Positions 57,027 through 64,000 of a stretch of 64,000 nt of DNA are shown here, piece after piece; position 1 is the first letter of the stretch, and each line of letters starts with the position of its first letter. Made by a program: the position numbers and the translations under genes. The notes under the pieces are model-generated. The model saw only the letters and a program-made list of their open reading frames with translations, made no database searches and was not told where the DNA came from. This DNA is from Duganella fentianensis (GTDB taxonomy: Bacteria; Pseudomonadota; Gammaproteobacteria; Burkholderiales; Burkholderiaceae_D), in NCBI RefSeq assembly GCF_009857835.1, contig NZ_WWCL01000002.1:310001-374000 (forward strand). Direction: 5' to 3'.

Positions 57027-57390
57027 ATGCTGATTCCAAGAGTTTCGCCACAAATTGCTCTAGCCCCTCCGAGCGCTCGCCTACCGTTGGCGCATGTACG
57101 ATACGCTCGAGTTCTGGGCGAAGAAGTGCAATCAATTCTGACGACTTTGCGACCACGCCGACAACTACACTCCATTTCCAGGTGTCATCGTTCGAGGCGA
57201 ATATCTGACGAATCTCAGGAACGACGTTGCTCCCTGCACTTGCAAGAAACGGAGCCAATATTTTTGCGACCGGCCAATTAATGTCCTGCACCCATTCAAG
57301 TAACTCAGGGGCCGCAGCGCCCCCCGCAGCGACGATAGCTTCGGCGGCGCGGGTATCGGATTTATCAGTTAACTTCGTAGAATTTGGCAT
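57025..57390 (-). CDS. DUF5071 domain protein (HEAT-like, immunity-associated)
   Basis: 121 residues. Pattern AAEAIVAAGGAAAPELLEWVQDINWPVAKILAPFLASAGSNVVPEIRQIFASNDDTWKWSVVVGVV matches DUF5071 (helical repeat, WLQDxNWPVA). Functions are mostly unknown; members occur in immunity-gene arrays. The stop overlaps element d. The start ATG is at 57388-57390 without a strong ribosome site. Confidence 0.75.
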   Translation of the reverse strand: MPNSTKLTDKSDTRAAEAIVAAGGAAAPELLEWVQDINWPVAKILAPFLASAGSNVVPEIRQIFASNDDTWKWSVVVGVVAKSSELIALLRPELERIVHAPTVGERSEGLEQFVAKLLESA

Positions 57391-57415
57391 AACAGTATTG
57401 GGCTAAATCAGGAAC

Positions 57416-57449
57416 TTCCGCTTCTGGCCGAACACGGTCAGGTTCGGTC
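57416..57449. repeat. Cassette element, copy e
   Basis: Core TGGCCGA at 57425-57431; gene-sense reading GTTCGGCCAGAAGCGG. It overlaps the stop of the 107-residue gene (TGACCG), as copy d does with its gene. Confidence 0.6.
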
Positions 57450-57761
57450 AACCCATGGGTCTTCGCAACGAACATAGACAACTATTGGAAGATGGTGCAT
57501 CGGCTCCGGTTCAGGCGCAACAATAAATTCTTCGTTAATGCGTACAATCTGCCCTAAAGGATATTCGGCATGGATCTCCGTCAAAGCACAGTTTAGCGCT
57601 TCTGCTGCAGATTCTGGCAATGTGCCATCGGTGTAAACACGAAATCCAATTTCACGACCTGAAGCATCCAGGCTCATCGAAATACTTCTGACGCGAGGTG
57701 TTATGTGAGTCGTAAGCGCCATTTGCGCAATCGCCCGTAATTGAAGTATTTCGGTGCTCAT
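57438..57761 (-). CDS. Small unknown protein of the immunity-like array, 107 residues
   Basis: Not recognised. Starts MSTEILQLRAIAQMALTTHITPRVRSISMSLDASGREIGFRVYTDGTLPESAAEAL and ends VVYVRCEDPWVDRT. Alternating helix and strand pattern, size and position fit an immunity protein. No strong ribosome site. It is the first gene of the minus-strand array, with element f upstream. Confidence 0.55.
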   Translation of the reverse strand: MSTEILQLRAIAQMALTTHITPRVRSISMSLDASGREIGFRVYTDGTLPESAAEALNCALTEIHAEYPLGQIVRINEEFIVAPEPEPMHHLPIVVYVRCEDPWVDRT

Positions 57762-57787
57762 AATTTCGGAAATTTCATAATTGACGT

Positions 57788-57815
57788 CCGGCTGCTATTG
57801 GCCGAATTCTGCCGA
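57788..57815. repeat. Cassette element, copy f
   Basis: Core TGGCCGA at 57799-57805; gene-sense reading AATTCGGCCAATAGCAGCC. It sits upstream of the first array gene and closes the series. Confidence 0.6.
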
Positions 57816-58021
57816 TGGCATAAAGGATAGCAGCTTGCCAATTGGTAAAGTTCACGAATTCCCACGGCAGGCGCGAATTTTCGCCATCGCTAGGCGGCTT
57901 GTTCCAAAGCTTGGAGAGGTTGTGCTCGCGAGCGTATAGGTAGAGACTACTCAGCTAACAGACTGAATCGCGATTACCGATGTGCCGCTTGGGGAGCGGG
58001 GAAGGGGGAAGTTTTGAATGA

Positions 58022-58104
58022 GTACAGCCGGCAGAACTGTGCGGTCGCATGAACGCGCCGGCTGTACCCCAGGTGTAGAGGCTGCGCGGCGCATTGCGCG
58101 CCGC
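58022..58104 (-). other. Hairpins downstream of panC
   Basis: GTACAGCCGGC (58022-58032) pairs perfectly with GCCGGCTGTAC (58057-58067), loop of 24. Nearer to panC, GCGGCGC (58086-58092) pairs with GCGCCGC (58098-58104). Neither has a U-run, so they may be RNA-end-protecting or weak terminators. Confidence 0.5.
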
Positions 58105-58112
58105 CAATGGCC

Positions 58113-58961
<849 letters not shown>

Positions 58962-58994
58962 CTAACGTAAAAAAAGTCGGTAAGGCCGCGCCGG

Positions 58995-59909
58995 TCAGGC
59001 GGGCGAATAGGCCAGCCGCACATAGATCGGTGCAAACGGCTCGGCCTGGGTAATTTCCACCAGCGTTTCCTTGGCCAGCTCCAGCAGGGCCACGAAGTTG
59101 ACTACCACCACGGGCACGCCGCCGGCGATGTCGAACAGGTCGGCGAACTCGACGAAGCGGCTGCTTTGCAGGCGCCGCAAGATGCCCGTCATGTGCTCGC
59201 GCACGGACAGTTCTTCGCGGCTGATCTTGTGATGCTGGACCAGCTTGGCCCGCTTCATCACATCCAGCCAGGCCTGCTGCAGATCGACGGGCGTAACGTC
59301 CGGCCAGCTGGTGACCAGGCTCTGCTCGATGAAGATCTGGGTGCGGATGAAATCGCGTCCCACTTGCGGCACGGCGTTGAGATCATAGGCGGCCAGCTTG
59401 ATCTGTTCGTATTCGAGCAGACGGCGTACCAGTTCGGCACGCGGGTCGTCCATCTCGGCATCGAGTTCCGTCTGGCGCTGGGGCAGCAGCATGCGTGACT
59501 TAATTTCGATCAGCATGGCCGCCATCAGCAGATATTCTGCCGCCAGTTCCAGATTGGACAGGCGGATCTGGTCCACGTATTTCAGATATTGCAGCGTTAG
59601 CTGCGCCATCGGAATATCGAGAATATTGAAATTCTGTTTGCGGATCAGGTAGAGCAGCAAGTCCAGCGGACCCTCGAAAGCATCGAGGAAGATTTCCAGC
59701 GCGTCCGGCGGAATGTAGAGATCGTTGGGCAGCTTGAGCAGCGGTTCGCCATACAGGCGGGCGAGGGCGGCCACTTCATTCGTAACGGCGGCCGCTTCGG
59801 CCACCGCTTCAGGGCTGACGGCAAGCTCGCCGGATGCAGCCAGGCCTGCCGCCGCATCGAGGTCGGCCGCAGGCACTTGCTGCTCCAGCGTTTGGTCTGG
59901 CAACGTCAT
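58995..59909 (-). CDS. scpA: Segregation and condensation protein A (ScpA)
   Basis: 304 residues. Kleisin-type partner of SMC in chromosome condensation. The core starts FEGPLDLLLYLIRKQNFNILDIPMAQLTLQYLKYVDQ and includes LEYEQIKLAAYDLNAVP and the C-terminal winged helix. The N-terminal 65 residues are alanine-rich (AAGLAASGELAVSPEAVAEAAAV), a betaproteobacterial trait. It lies between DUF3460 (40 bases) and panC. Confidence 0.93.
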   Translation of the reverse strand: MTLPDQTLEQQVPAADLDAAAGLAASGELAVSPEAVAEAAAVTNEVAALARLYGEPLLKLPNDLYIPPDALEIFLDAFEGPLDLLLYLIRKQNFNILDIPMAQLTLQYLKYVDQIRLSNLELAAEYLLMAAMLIEIKSRMLLPQRQTELDAEMDDPRAELVRRLLEYEQIKLAAYDLNAVPQVGRDFIRTQIFIEQSLVTSWPDVTPVDLQQAWLDVMKRAKLVQHHKISREELSVREHMTGILRRLQSSRFVEFADLFDIAGGVPVVVVNFVALLELAKETLVEITQAEPFAPIYVRLAYSPA

Positions 59910-59949
59910 TGCTGCTCAGGTAGCGGCAGTCGCTAGGGTGGGGTAAGAC

Positions 59950-60159
59950 TTAGACTTTGTTCTGATAAACGTAAGCCTGTTGCTTGACGGCCGAAGCCAG
60001 CTGGCGTTGCTGTTCATCGAGGGAGATCGGCGGACGGTCCCACAGCAGGGCGCGGCCTTGCTGCTGGCGCTCATCCATGCCCGGATTCTTTTCTTTCAGG
60101 GCCTTGATGAACAGGGTGTGCTCGGATTCGTACATCGAATGTTGTTTGGACAGTTTCAT
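59950..60159 (-). CDS. DUF3460 family protein
   Basis: 69 residues: MKLSKQHSMYESEHTLFIKALKEKNPGMDERQQQGRALLWDRPPI. The YESEHT and GRALLWD segments are the DUF3460 hallmarks, a short betaproteobacterial family of unknown role, often upstream of scpA. ATG at 60157-60159. Confident as a gene because of position and conserved words. Confidence 0.85.
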   Translation of the reverse strand: MKLSKQHSMYESEHTLFIKALKEKNPGMDERQQQGRALLWDRPPISLDEQQRQLASAVKQQAYVYQNKV

Positions 60160-60304
60160 ATAGTCTCTGTGGTTGGATCAGCAAGACGTATTTTACCGCG
60201 CCGCAGCGTCAGCGGGCGAATTTGATGAGGGCCTGACAGCGCGAAATGCATGAATCAGGTATGCTTCATGGCTGATTGTTGCATGATTTTCACGAAACTC
60301 CCTG

Positions 60305-61204
60305 ATGACCGAGCGCCTTACTCCCCGCACCATCCTGCTGTTGACCCTGCCACCGCTGCTGTGGGCAGGAAATGCCGTCGTCGGGCGCCTGTTGCACGAT
60401 ATGCTGCCGCCCGTGTTGCTGAATTTTCTGCGCTGGGCCCTGGCCTTCTGCTTCCTGCTGCCGCTGGCCGGTTCCGTGTTCCGCCGTGAAACGGGGTTAT
60501 GGCGCTACTGGCGCCAGTATGCGGCGCTGGGCCTGCTCGGTATCGGCATGTATAACGCCCTGCAATACATGGCACTGCAAAGCTCGACGCCCATCAACGT
60601 GACGCTGGTGGCTTCCGGCATGCCGGTGTGGATGATGCTGACGGGCTGGTTGTTCTTCGGCGTGCCTGTCAGCCGCAAGCAGGTGGCAGGCGCCGTGCTG
60701 TCGATCGCTGGCGTGGTGCTGGTGCTGGCGCGCGGCGAGTGGCGCCATGTGCTGGAACTGCGGCTGGTGGCGGGCGACTTGTTCATGATACTGGCTACCA
60801 TCGCCTGGTCGCTGTATAGCTGGCTGCTGCTGCGGGTGAAAGAACCGGCCGCCATTCGTGCGAACTGGGCCAGCTTCATGCTGGCGCAGGTAGCGTTCGG
60901 CGTGCTGTGGTCGGGCGGCTTCGCGCTGGCAGAGCAGGCGGTAGGCGCCATGCCCGTGCACTGGAGCTGGGCGCTGGCGGCGGGCCTGCTGTATGTGGCG
61001 ACCGGGCCGGCCATCGTTGCGTTTGGCTGCTGGGGCGCCGGTGTGCGCGCGGCCGGTCCTGCGATAGGCTCGTTCTTTGTCAACCTCACGCCGCTGTTCA
61101 CGGCCGTGCTGTCGTCCGCCATCCTCGGCGAAACCCCGCATACCTACCATGCCGCAGCCTTTGCCTTGATCGTGGGCGGCATCGTGATTTCGGCGCGCCG
61201 CTAG
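60305..61204 (+). CDS. EamA family (drug/metabolite) transporter
   Basis: 299 residues with ten membrane helices in two EamA repeats: PPLLWAGNAVVGRLLHDMLPPVLLNFLRWALAF in the first and GPAIGSFFVNLTPLFTAVLSSAILGE in the second. It exports or imports small metabolites; the substrate is unknown. ATG at 60305; the gene is convergent with the LysR gene, 15 bases apart. Confidence 0.88.
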   Translation: MTERLTPRTILLLTLPPLLWAGNAVVGRLLHDMLPPVLLNFLRWALAFCFLLPLAGSVFRRETGLWRYWRQYAALGLLGIGMYNALQYMALQSSTPINVTLVASGMPVWMMLTGWLFFGVPVSRKQVAGAVLSIAGVVLVLARGEWRHVLELRLVAGDLFMILATIAWSLYSWLLLRVKEPAAIRANWASFMLAQVAFGVLWSGGFALAEQAVGAMPVHWSWALAAGLLYVATGPAIVAFGCWGAGVRAAGPAIGSFFVNLTPLFTAVLSSAILGETPHTYHAAAFALIVGGIVISARR

Positions 61205-61219
61205 CGCTTGCAACCTGGA

Positions 61220-62122
61220 TCAGCGGCTGGCCGCTTTCAGGGCGTCGATCAGCACGCGCACTTTCTGCGGCAGATGGGGCGTGGCCGGATAGACAGCGTG
61301 GATTTCACTGACGGGCAGCGTCCAGTCGGGCAGCATGCGGATCAGCCGTCCGGCCGCGACATCGTCCTTCACAGAGAACTCTGTGGCGCGCAGGATGCCG
61401 TCGCCTGCCAGCGCGGCTGCGCGGGTGGCATACGCCGTATTCGAGGAAAACACCGTGTTCTGCATGTGCACGGCACTGCTGCTGCCATCGGCCGCATGCA
61501 GGGTGAACTGGGTAGGCTGGGCGATCACTGTCAGTGCGATATGGGGCAGGGCAGGCAGATCGGCCGGTGTGCGTGGCGTGCCGTGCCGCGCGAGGAAAGC
61601 GGGGCTGGCCACTAGCCAGCGGCGCAGCGGGGCTATGCGGGTGGCCATGTGGCCGGAATCATCGAGCTTGCCCAGCCTGACTGTGACGTCGATGCCTTCG
61701 GCGATCAGGTCGATGCGGTGGTCGCCGCACACCAGTTCGATCTTCAGGGCCGGATAGTCGGCCCGGAGCTGCGTCAGCACGGGCGAGAGCACCATCACGC
61801 CGTAATCGATGGGCGAGGCGACGCGCAGCGTGCCTTGCGGCGTCAATCGGCCGCTGCGTGCCTGTTCGATGGCCGTCTCGGCTGCGCGCAGCAGCTGGCG
61901 GCTGGCTTCGTAGAAACTGCGGCCCGCTTCCGTCAGGCTCAGCTTGCGGGTGGAACGGATGATCAAACCCACGCCTATCTCTGCTTCCAGCAACTGCATA
62001 TGCTTGCTGACCATGGATTTGGCCAGCCCCAGCCGCTGCGCTGCGGCCGTCAGCGATCCCGCTTCGACTACGGAGACAAAGGTGGTGAGGCGGTTCAGAT
62101 TGATGTTGTGCAGGTCTATCAT
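61220..62122 (-). CDS. LysR family transcriptional regulator
   Basis: 300 residues from the ATG at 62122. N-terminal HTH: LNRLTTFVSVVEAGSLTAAAQRLGLAKSMVSKHMQLLEAEIGVGLIIRSTRKLSLTEAG, then the effector-binding domain. A GTG start at 62149 would lie inside the operator-like palindrome at 62144-62160, so the ATG is preferred. It is divergent from the GST gene and likely controls it. Confidence 0.9.
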   Translation of the reverse strand: MIDLHNINLNRLTTFVSVVEAGSLTAAAQRLGLAKSMVSKHMQLLEAEIGVGLIIRSTRKLSLTEAGRSFYEASRQLLRAAETAIEQARSGRLTPQGTLRVASPIDYGVMVLSPVLTQLRADYPALKIELVCGDHRIDLIAEGIDVTVRLGKLDDSGHMATRIAPLRRWLVASPAFLARHGTPRTPADLPALPHIALTVIAQPTQFTLHAADGSSSAVHMQNTVFSSNTAYATRAAALAGDGILRATEFSVKDDVAAGRLIRMLPDWTLPVSEIHAVYPATPHLPQKVRVLIDALKAASR

Positions 62123-62143
62123 GCAGCCATTGTACCCTCCATT

Positions 62144-62160
62144 GTCCACTTTAAGTGGAC
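62144..62160. promoter_or_regulatory. Candidate LysR operator
   Basis: A perfect palindrome, GTCCACT-TTA-AGTGGAC, in the divergent region between the LysR and GST genes. It contains a T-N11-A type motif (TCCACTTTAAGTGGA), the usual LysR box. Confidence 0.65.
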
Positions 62161-62243
62161 TCTGATTCCTGCTTTGTACGGCTTATCGCGACGACCCAGC
62201 CTGCCTATACTCGCGGTACACCCTCTTTGAATCAGGAGTTTTT

Positions 62244-62867
62244 ATGAAGTTGTACGGCATTCCCCTTTCCGGCCACACCCACCGTGTCGAGCTGTTCCTT
62301 CAGTTGCTGCAACTGCCGCACGAATACGTGCAGGTGGATCTGGCGAACGGCGAACACAAACAGGCCGCCTTTCTGGCCAAGAACGCCTTCGGTGAAATCC
62401 CCGTGCTGGAAGATGGCGACGTAACGCTGGCCGATTCCAATGCCATTCTCGTCTATCTGGCTACGCGCTACGATGTGAGCGGCCTGTGGCTGCCGCGTGA
62501 TGCCGTGGCGGCGGCGCAGGTGCAGCGCTGGCTGTCTATCGCTGCCGGCAAGATCGCTGGCGGGCCGGCTACGGCGCGTCTGGTCAATGTGTTTGGCGCC
62601 CAGCGCAATCTGGCCGCAGCCCAGACCATGGGGGCCCAGCTGTTCACCGTGATGGAACAGGAACTGCAGCAGCGCAGCTGGCTGGCCGGCGAGCACCCCA
62701 CCATTGCCGACATAGCCTGCTACAGCTATATCGCCCATGCGCCGGAAGGCGGCATTTCGCTCAAGCCTTATCCTAAACTGTGCGCATGGCTGGCCGCCAT
62801 CCGTGCCTTGCCCGGCTTTGTGCCTATGCCGGTGACACCAGTAGGCCTTGCTACCGAGGAGATGTAA
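62244..62867 (+). CDS. Glutathione S-transferase family protein
   Basis: 207 residues. N-terminal thioredoxin domain: MKLYGIPLSGHTHRVELFLQLLQLPHEYVQVDL, FLAKNAFGEIPVLEDGDVTLADSNAILVYLATRY (glutathione-binding ESxAI-like site DSNAI). C-terminal helical domain with SWLAGEHPTIADIACYSYIAHAPEGG. AGGAG precedes the ATG. It shares an operon with the FMN split-barrel protein, 2 bases between. Confidence 0.92.
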   Translation: MKLYGIPLSGHTHRVELFLQLLQLPHEYVQVDLANGEHKQAAFLAKNAFGEIPVLEDGDVTLADSNAILVYLATRYDVSGLWLPRDAVAAAQVQRWLSIAAGKIAGGPATARLVNVFGAQRNLAAAQTMGAQLFTVMEQELQQRSWLAGEHPTIADIACYSYIAHAPEGGISLKPYPKLCAWLAAIRALPGFVPMPVTPVGLATEEM

Positions 62868-62869
62868 TC

Positions 62870-63808
62870 ATGACGACCTTCCATGCGGGTGAGCTGGCCA
62901 TGCAGGAGCGCGTGGGTATGCGCGAGCGCATCGCTGGTGCAGCGGAGTTCATCCGCCCCTTCATGCCGCAGCAGCACCGCGATTTCTTCGCCGGTCTGCC
63001 GTTCTTCTATCTGGCAGCGCTCGATGCTGGCGGCCAGCCTTGGGCGACGCTGCTGGCCGCGCAGGCGGGCTTCATCAGTACGCCCGATGAAGCGACACTG
63101 CAGATCGATGGTGGCCTGCTGGCCGGTGATCCGCTGGAAGGTCTGTTACAGGTGGGCGCCCATGTGGGCGGGCTGGGACTGGAGCCGACCACGCGGCGGC
63201 GCAATCGCCTCAATGGCGAGATCGTGCAGCGCGATCAGGCCAGCCTGCAGATCGCCGTAAGCCAGAGTTTCGGCAACTGCCCCAAGTATATCCAGAGCCG
63301 GCAGCACTATCCGGCACAGCGGGGCGCTGCGGCAGCGCAGGTGCTGCGTGCCACGGCGCTGAGCGCGGCCGATCGTTCGCTGATTGCCGCTGCCGATACT
63401 TATTTCATCGCCAGCGCCCATATGGCGGACGATGCGGGGCAAGGGCGCGGCGTCGATATGTCGCACCGAGGCGGGCGGCCCGGCTTTGTGCTGGTAGAAG
63501 ATGAGCGCACGCTGCTGGCGCCCGAGTTTGTGGGGAACTTCTTCTTCAACACGCTGGGCAATCTGGCCAAGGATGCCAGAGCGGGCTTGCTGTTCATCGA
63601 TTTCGCCAGCGGCGATCTGCTGCATCTGGCTGTCGAGGCAGAGATTATCTGGGAAGGCCCGCAGCTGCAGGCGTTCGTCGGGGCCGAGCGCCTGTTGCGC
63701 TTCCATGTGCGCGAAGTGGTGCGCAATGTCGGTGCTCTGCCTTTACGCTGGAGCGCGCCCGAGCAGGCACGCCAGCTGGAGCGCACCGGCAGCTGGCCAG
63801 TAGCCTAA
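62870..63808 (+). CDS. Pyridoxamine 5-phosphate oxidase-like FMN split-barrel protein
   Basis: 312 residues from the ATG at 62870, 2 bases after the GST stop. Contains FFYLAALDAGGQPWATLLAAQAGFI, GLGLEPTTRRRNRLNGEIV, SFGNCPKYIQSR, FIASAHMADDAGQGRGVDMSHRGGRPGFV and FFNTLGNLAKDARAGLLFIDFASGDLLHL, as in PNPOx-type oxidoreductase families. It probably binds FMN and may act on a xenobiotic handled with the GST (inference). LysR control is likely. Confidence 0.85.
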   Translation: MTTFHAGELAMQERVGMRERIAGAAEFIRPFMPQQHRDFFAGLPFFYLAALDAGGQPWATLLAAQAGFISTPDEATLQIDGGLLAGDPLEGLLQVGAHVGGLGLEPTTRRRNRLNGEIVQRDQASLQIAVSQSFGNCPKYIQSRQHYPAQRGAAAAQVLRATALSAADRSLIAAADTYFIASAHMADDAGQGRGVDMSHRGGRPGFVLVEDERTLLAPEFVGNFFFNTLGNLAKDARAGLLFIDFASGDLLHLAVEAEIIWEGPQLQAFVGAERLLRFHVREVVRNVGALPLRWSAPEQARQLERTGSWPVA

Positions 63809-64000
63809 TTGTCCAGCAGGCGCCGCATCACCAGCGGTGGCGGCTCCAGCGGATTGGCATGGGAGTATTCGAGTTCTTCCGCCAGTTCGAATTCGAAAGC
63901 CGTGTAGAAGTCGATCAGCTGCGGCTGATCGCTGCGCACGGCTAGCCGCATTTCTTCTATGCCCACGGCCAGCCCGTGGTGGATCACGGCTTCCAGCAAG
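63805..64000 (-). CDS. GNAT acetyltransferase-like protein (C-terminal part, cut by window edge)
   Basis: Only the last about 64 codons are in the window. Reading: LLEAVIHHGLAVGIEEMRLAVRSDQPQLIDFYTAFEFELAEELEYSHANPLEPPPLVMRRLLDN. The end resembles GNAT acetyltransferases (QLIDFYTAFEFELAEEL like the family's LYxxxGF segment), ending with the PLVMRRLL strand. The family acetylates amines using acetyl-CoA. The stop overlaps the convergent stop of the preceding gene by 4 bases. Confidence 0.65.
   Translation of the reverse strand, partial: LLEAVIHHGLAVGIEEMRLAVRSDQPQLIDFYTAFEFELAEELEYSHANPLEPPPLVMRRLLDN

Larger units (their letters stand above)
57762..58112. other. Right border of the islet, before panC
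   Basis: 351 bases. It holds cassette element f (57788-57815), then unremarkable sequence, then two hairpins near panC (58022-58067 and 58086-58104). No gene is supported. Confidence 0.45.

Noticed and set aside
55107-57815. Integron attC sites between the array genes
   Set aside because: The elements lack the GTTRRRY and RYYYAAC pair expected of attC, and no integrase is in the window.
57846-57853. TAAAGTTC right of the islet as a sigma-28 site
   Set aside because: No GCCG box at the right distance.

Overview
The window reads as a chromosome segment of a high-GC betaproteobacterium, most likely Oxalobacteraceae (Janthinobacterium, Duganella or Massilia type). Grounds: FlhDC directly upstream of motAB-che, a succinylase-branch dap cluster with a PilU-type ATPase, a PEP-CTERM protein, and a DUF3460-scpA-panC block. 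This is inference from gene content; no rRNA or tRNA gene is visible.

Layout. 0-2 kb (minus): prmB (partial), dapE and an ArsC/Spx-like reductase. 2.3-7.9 kb (plus): a PAS chemoreceptor, then a tightly coupled diguanylate cyclase, TonB-dependent receptor and YfiR-like regulator. 7.9-11.1 kb (minus): pilU-like, dapD, dapC. The dap genes thus flank a c-di-GMP/chemotaxis block. 11.3-19.8 kb: mixed genes (DUF4153 membrane protein, M19 peptidase, RhlE helicase, SUI1/YciH, M16 peptidase, small ORF, SRPBCC protein). 19.8-25.9 kb: AraC regulator divergent from an alkyl-DHAP-synthase-like flavoenzyme, a GlpD-like dehydrogenase and an FGGY kinase. 25.9-31.2 kb: a REC-PAS-GGDEF protein, an aminotransferase with RidA, and a divergent MocR regulator with a likely operator. 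31.3-38.2 kb: htpG, a secreted CocE/NonD hydrolase, a CHRD/PEP-CTERM protein and the kynA-kynU operon.

38.3-53.2 kb is the motility and chemotaxis region: flhD, flhC, membrane methyltransferase, motA, motB, a coiled-coil protein, cheY, cheA, cheW, mcp, cheR, cheD, cheB, cheY, cheZ and an HDOD protein. Its 622-base leader is the most intriguing regulatory DNA here. Two sigma-28-like promoters lie exactly 120 bases apart, each preceded by an AT-rich palindrome. They are followed by several hairpins and an intrinsic-terminator-like structure just before flhD, so it may encode a FliA-dependent small RNA or an attenuated flhDC leader.

53.2-57.9 kb is an AT-richer accessory islet with all genes on the minus strand. 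It holds a PIN-domain protein coupled to an unknown partner, then five small, mostly immunity-like genes (DUF2185/DUF4262, DUF5071 and three unknowns). Six copies of an intergenic element with core TCGGCCANNAGC (gene-sense strand) lie between and around these five genes, like a cassette array. 58.1-64 kb returns to ordinary chromosome: panC, scpA, DUF3460, an EamA transporter, a LysR regulator divergent from a GST gene and an FMN split-barrel protein, and the C-terminal end of an acetyltransferase.
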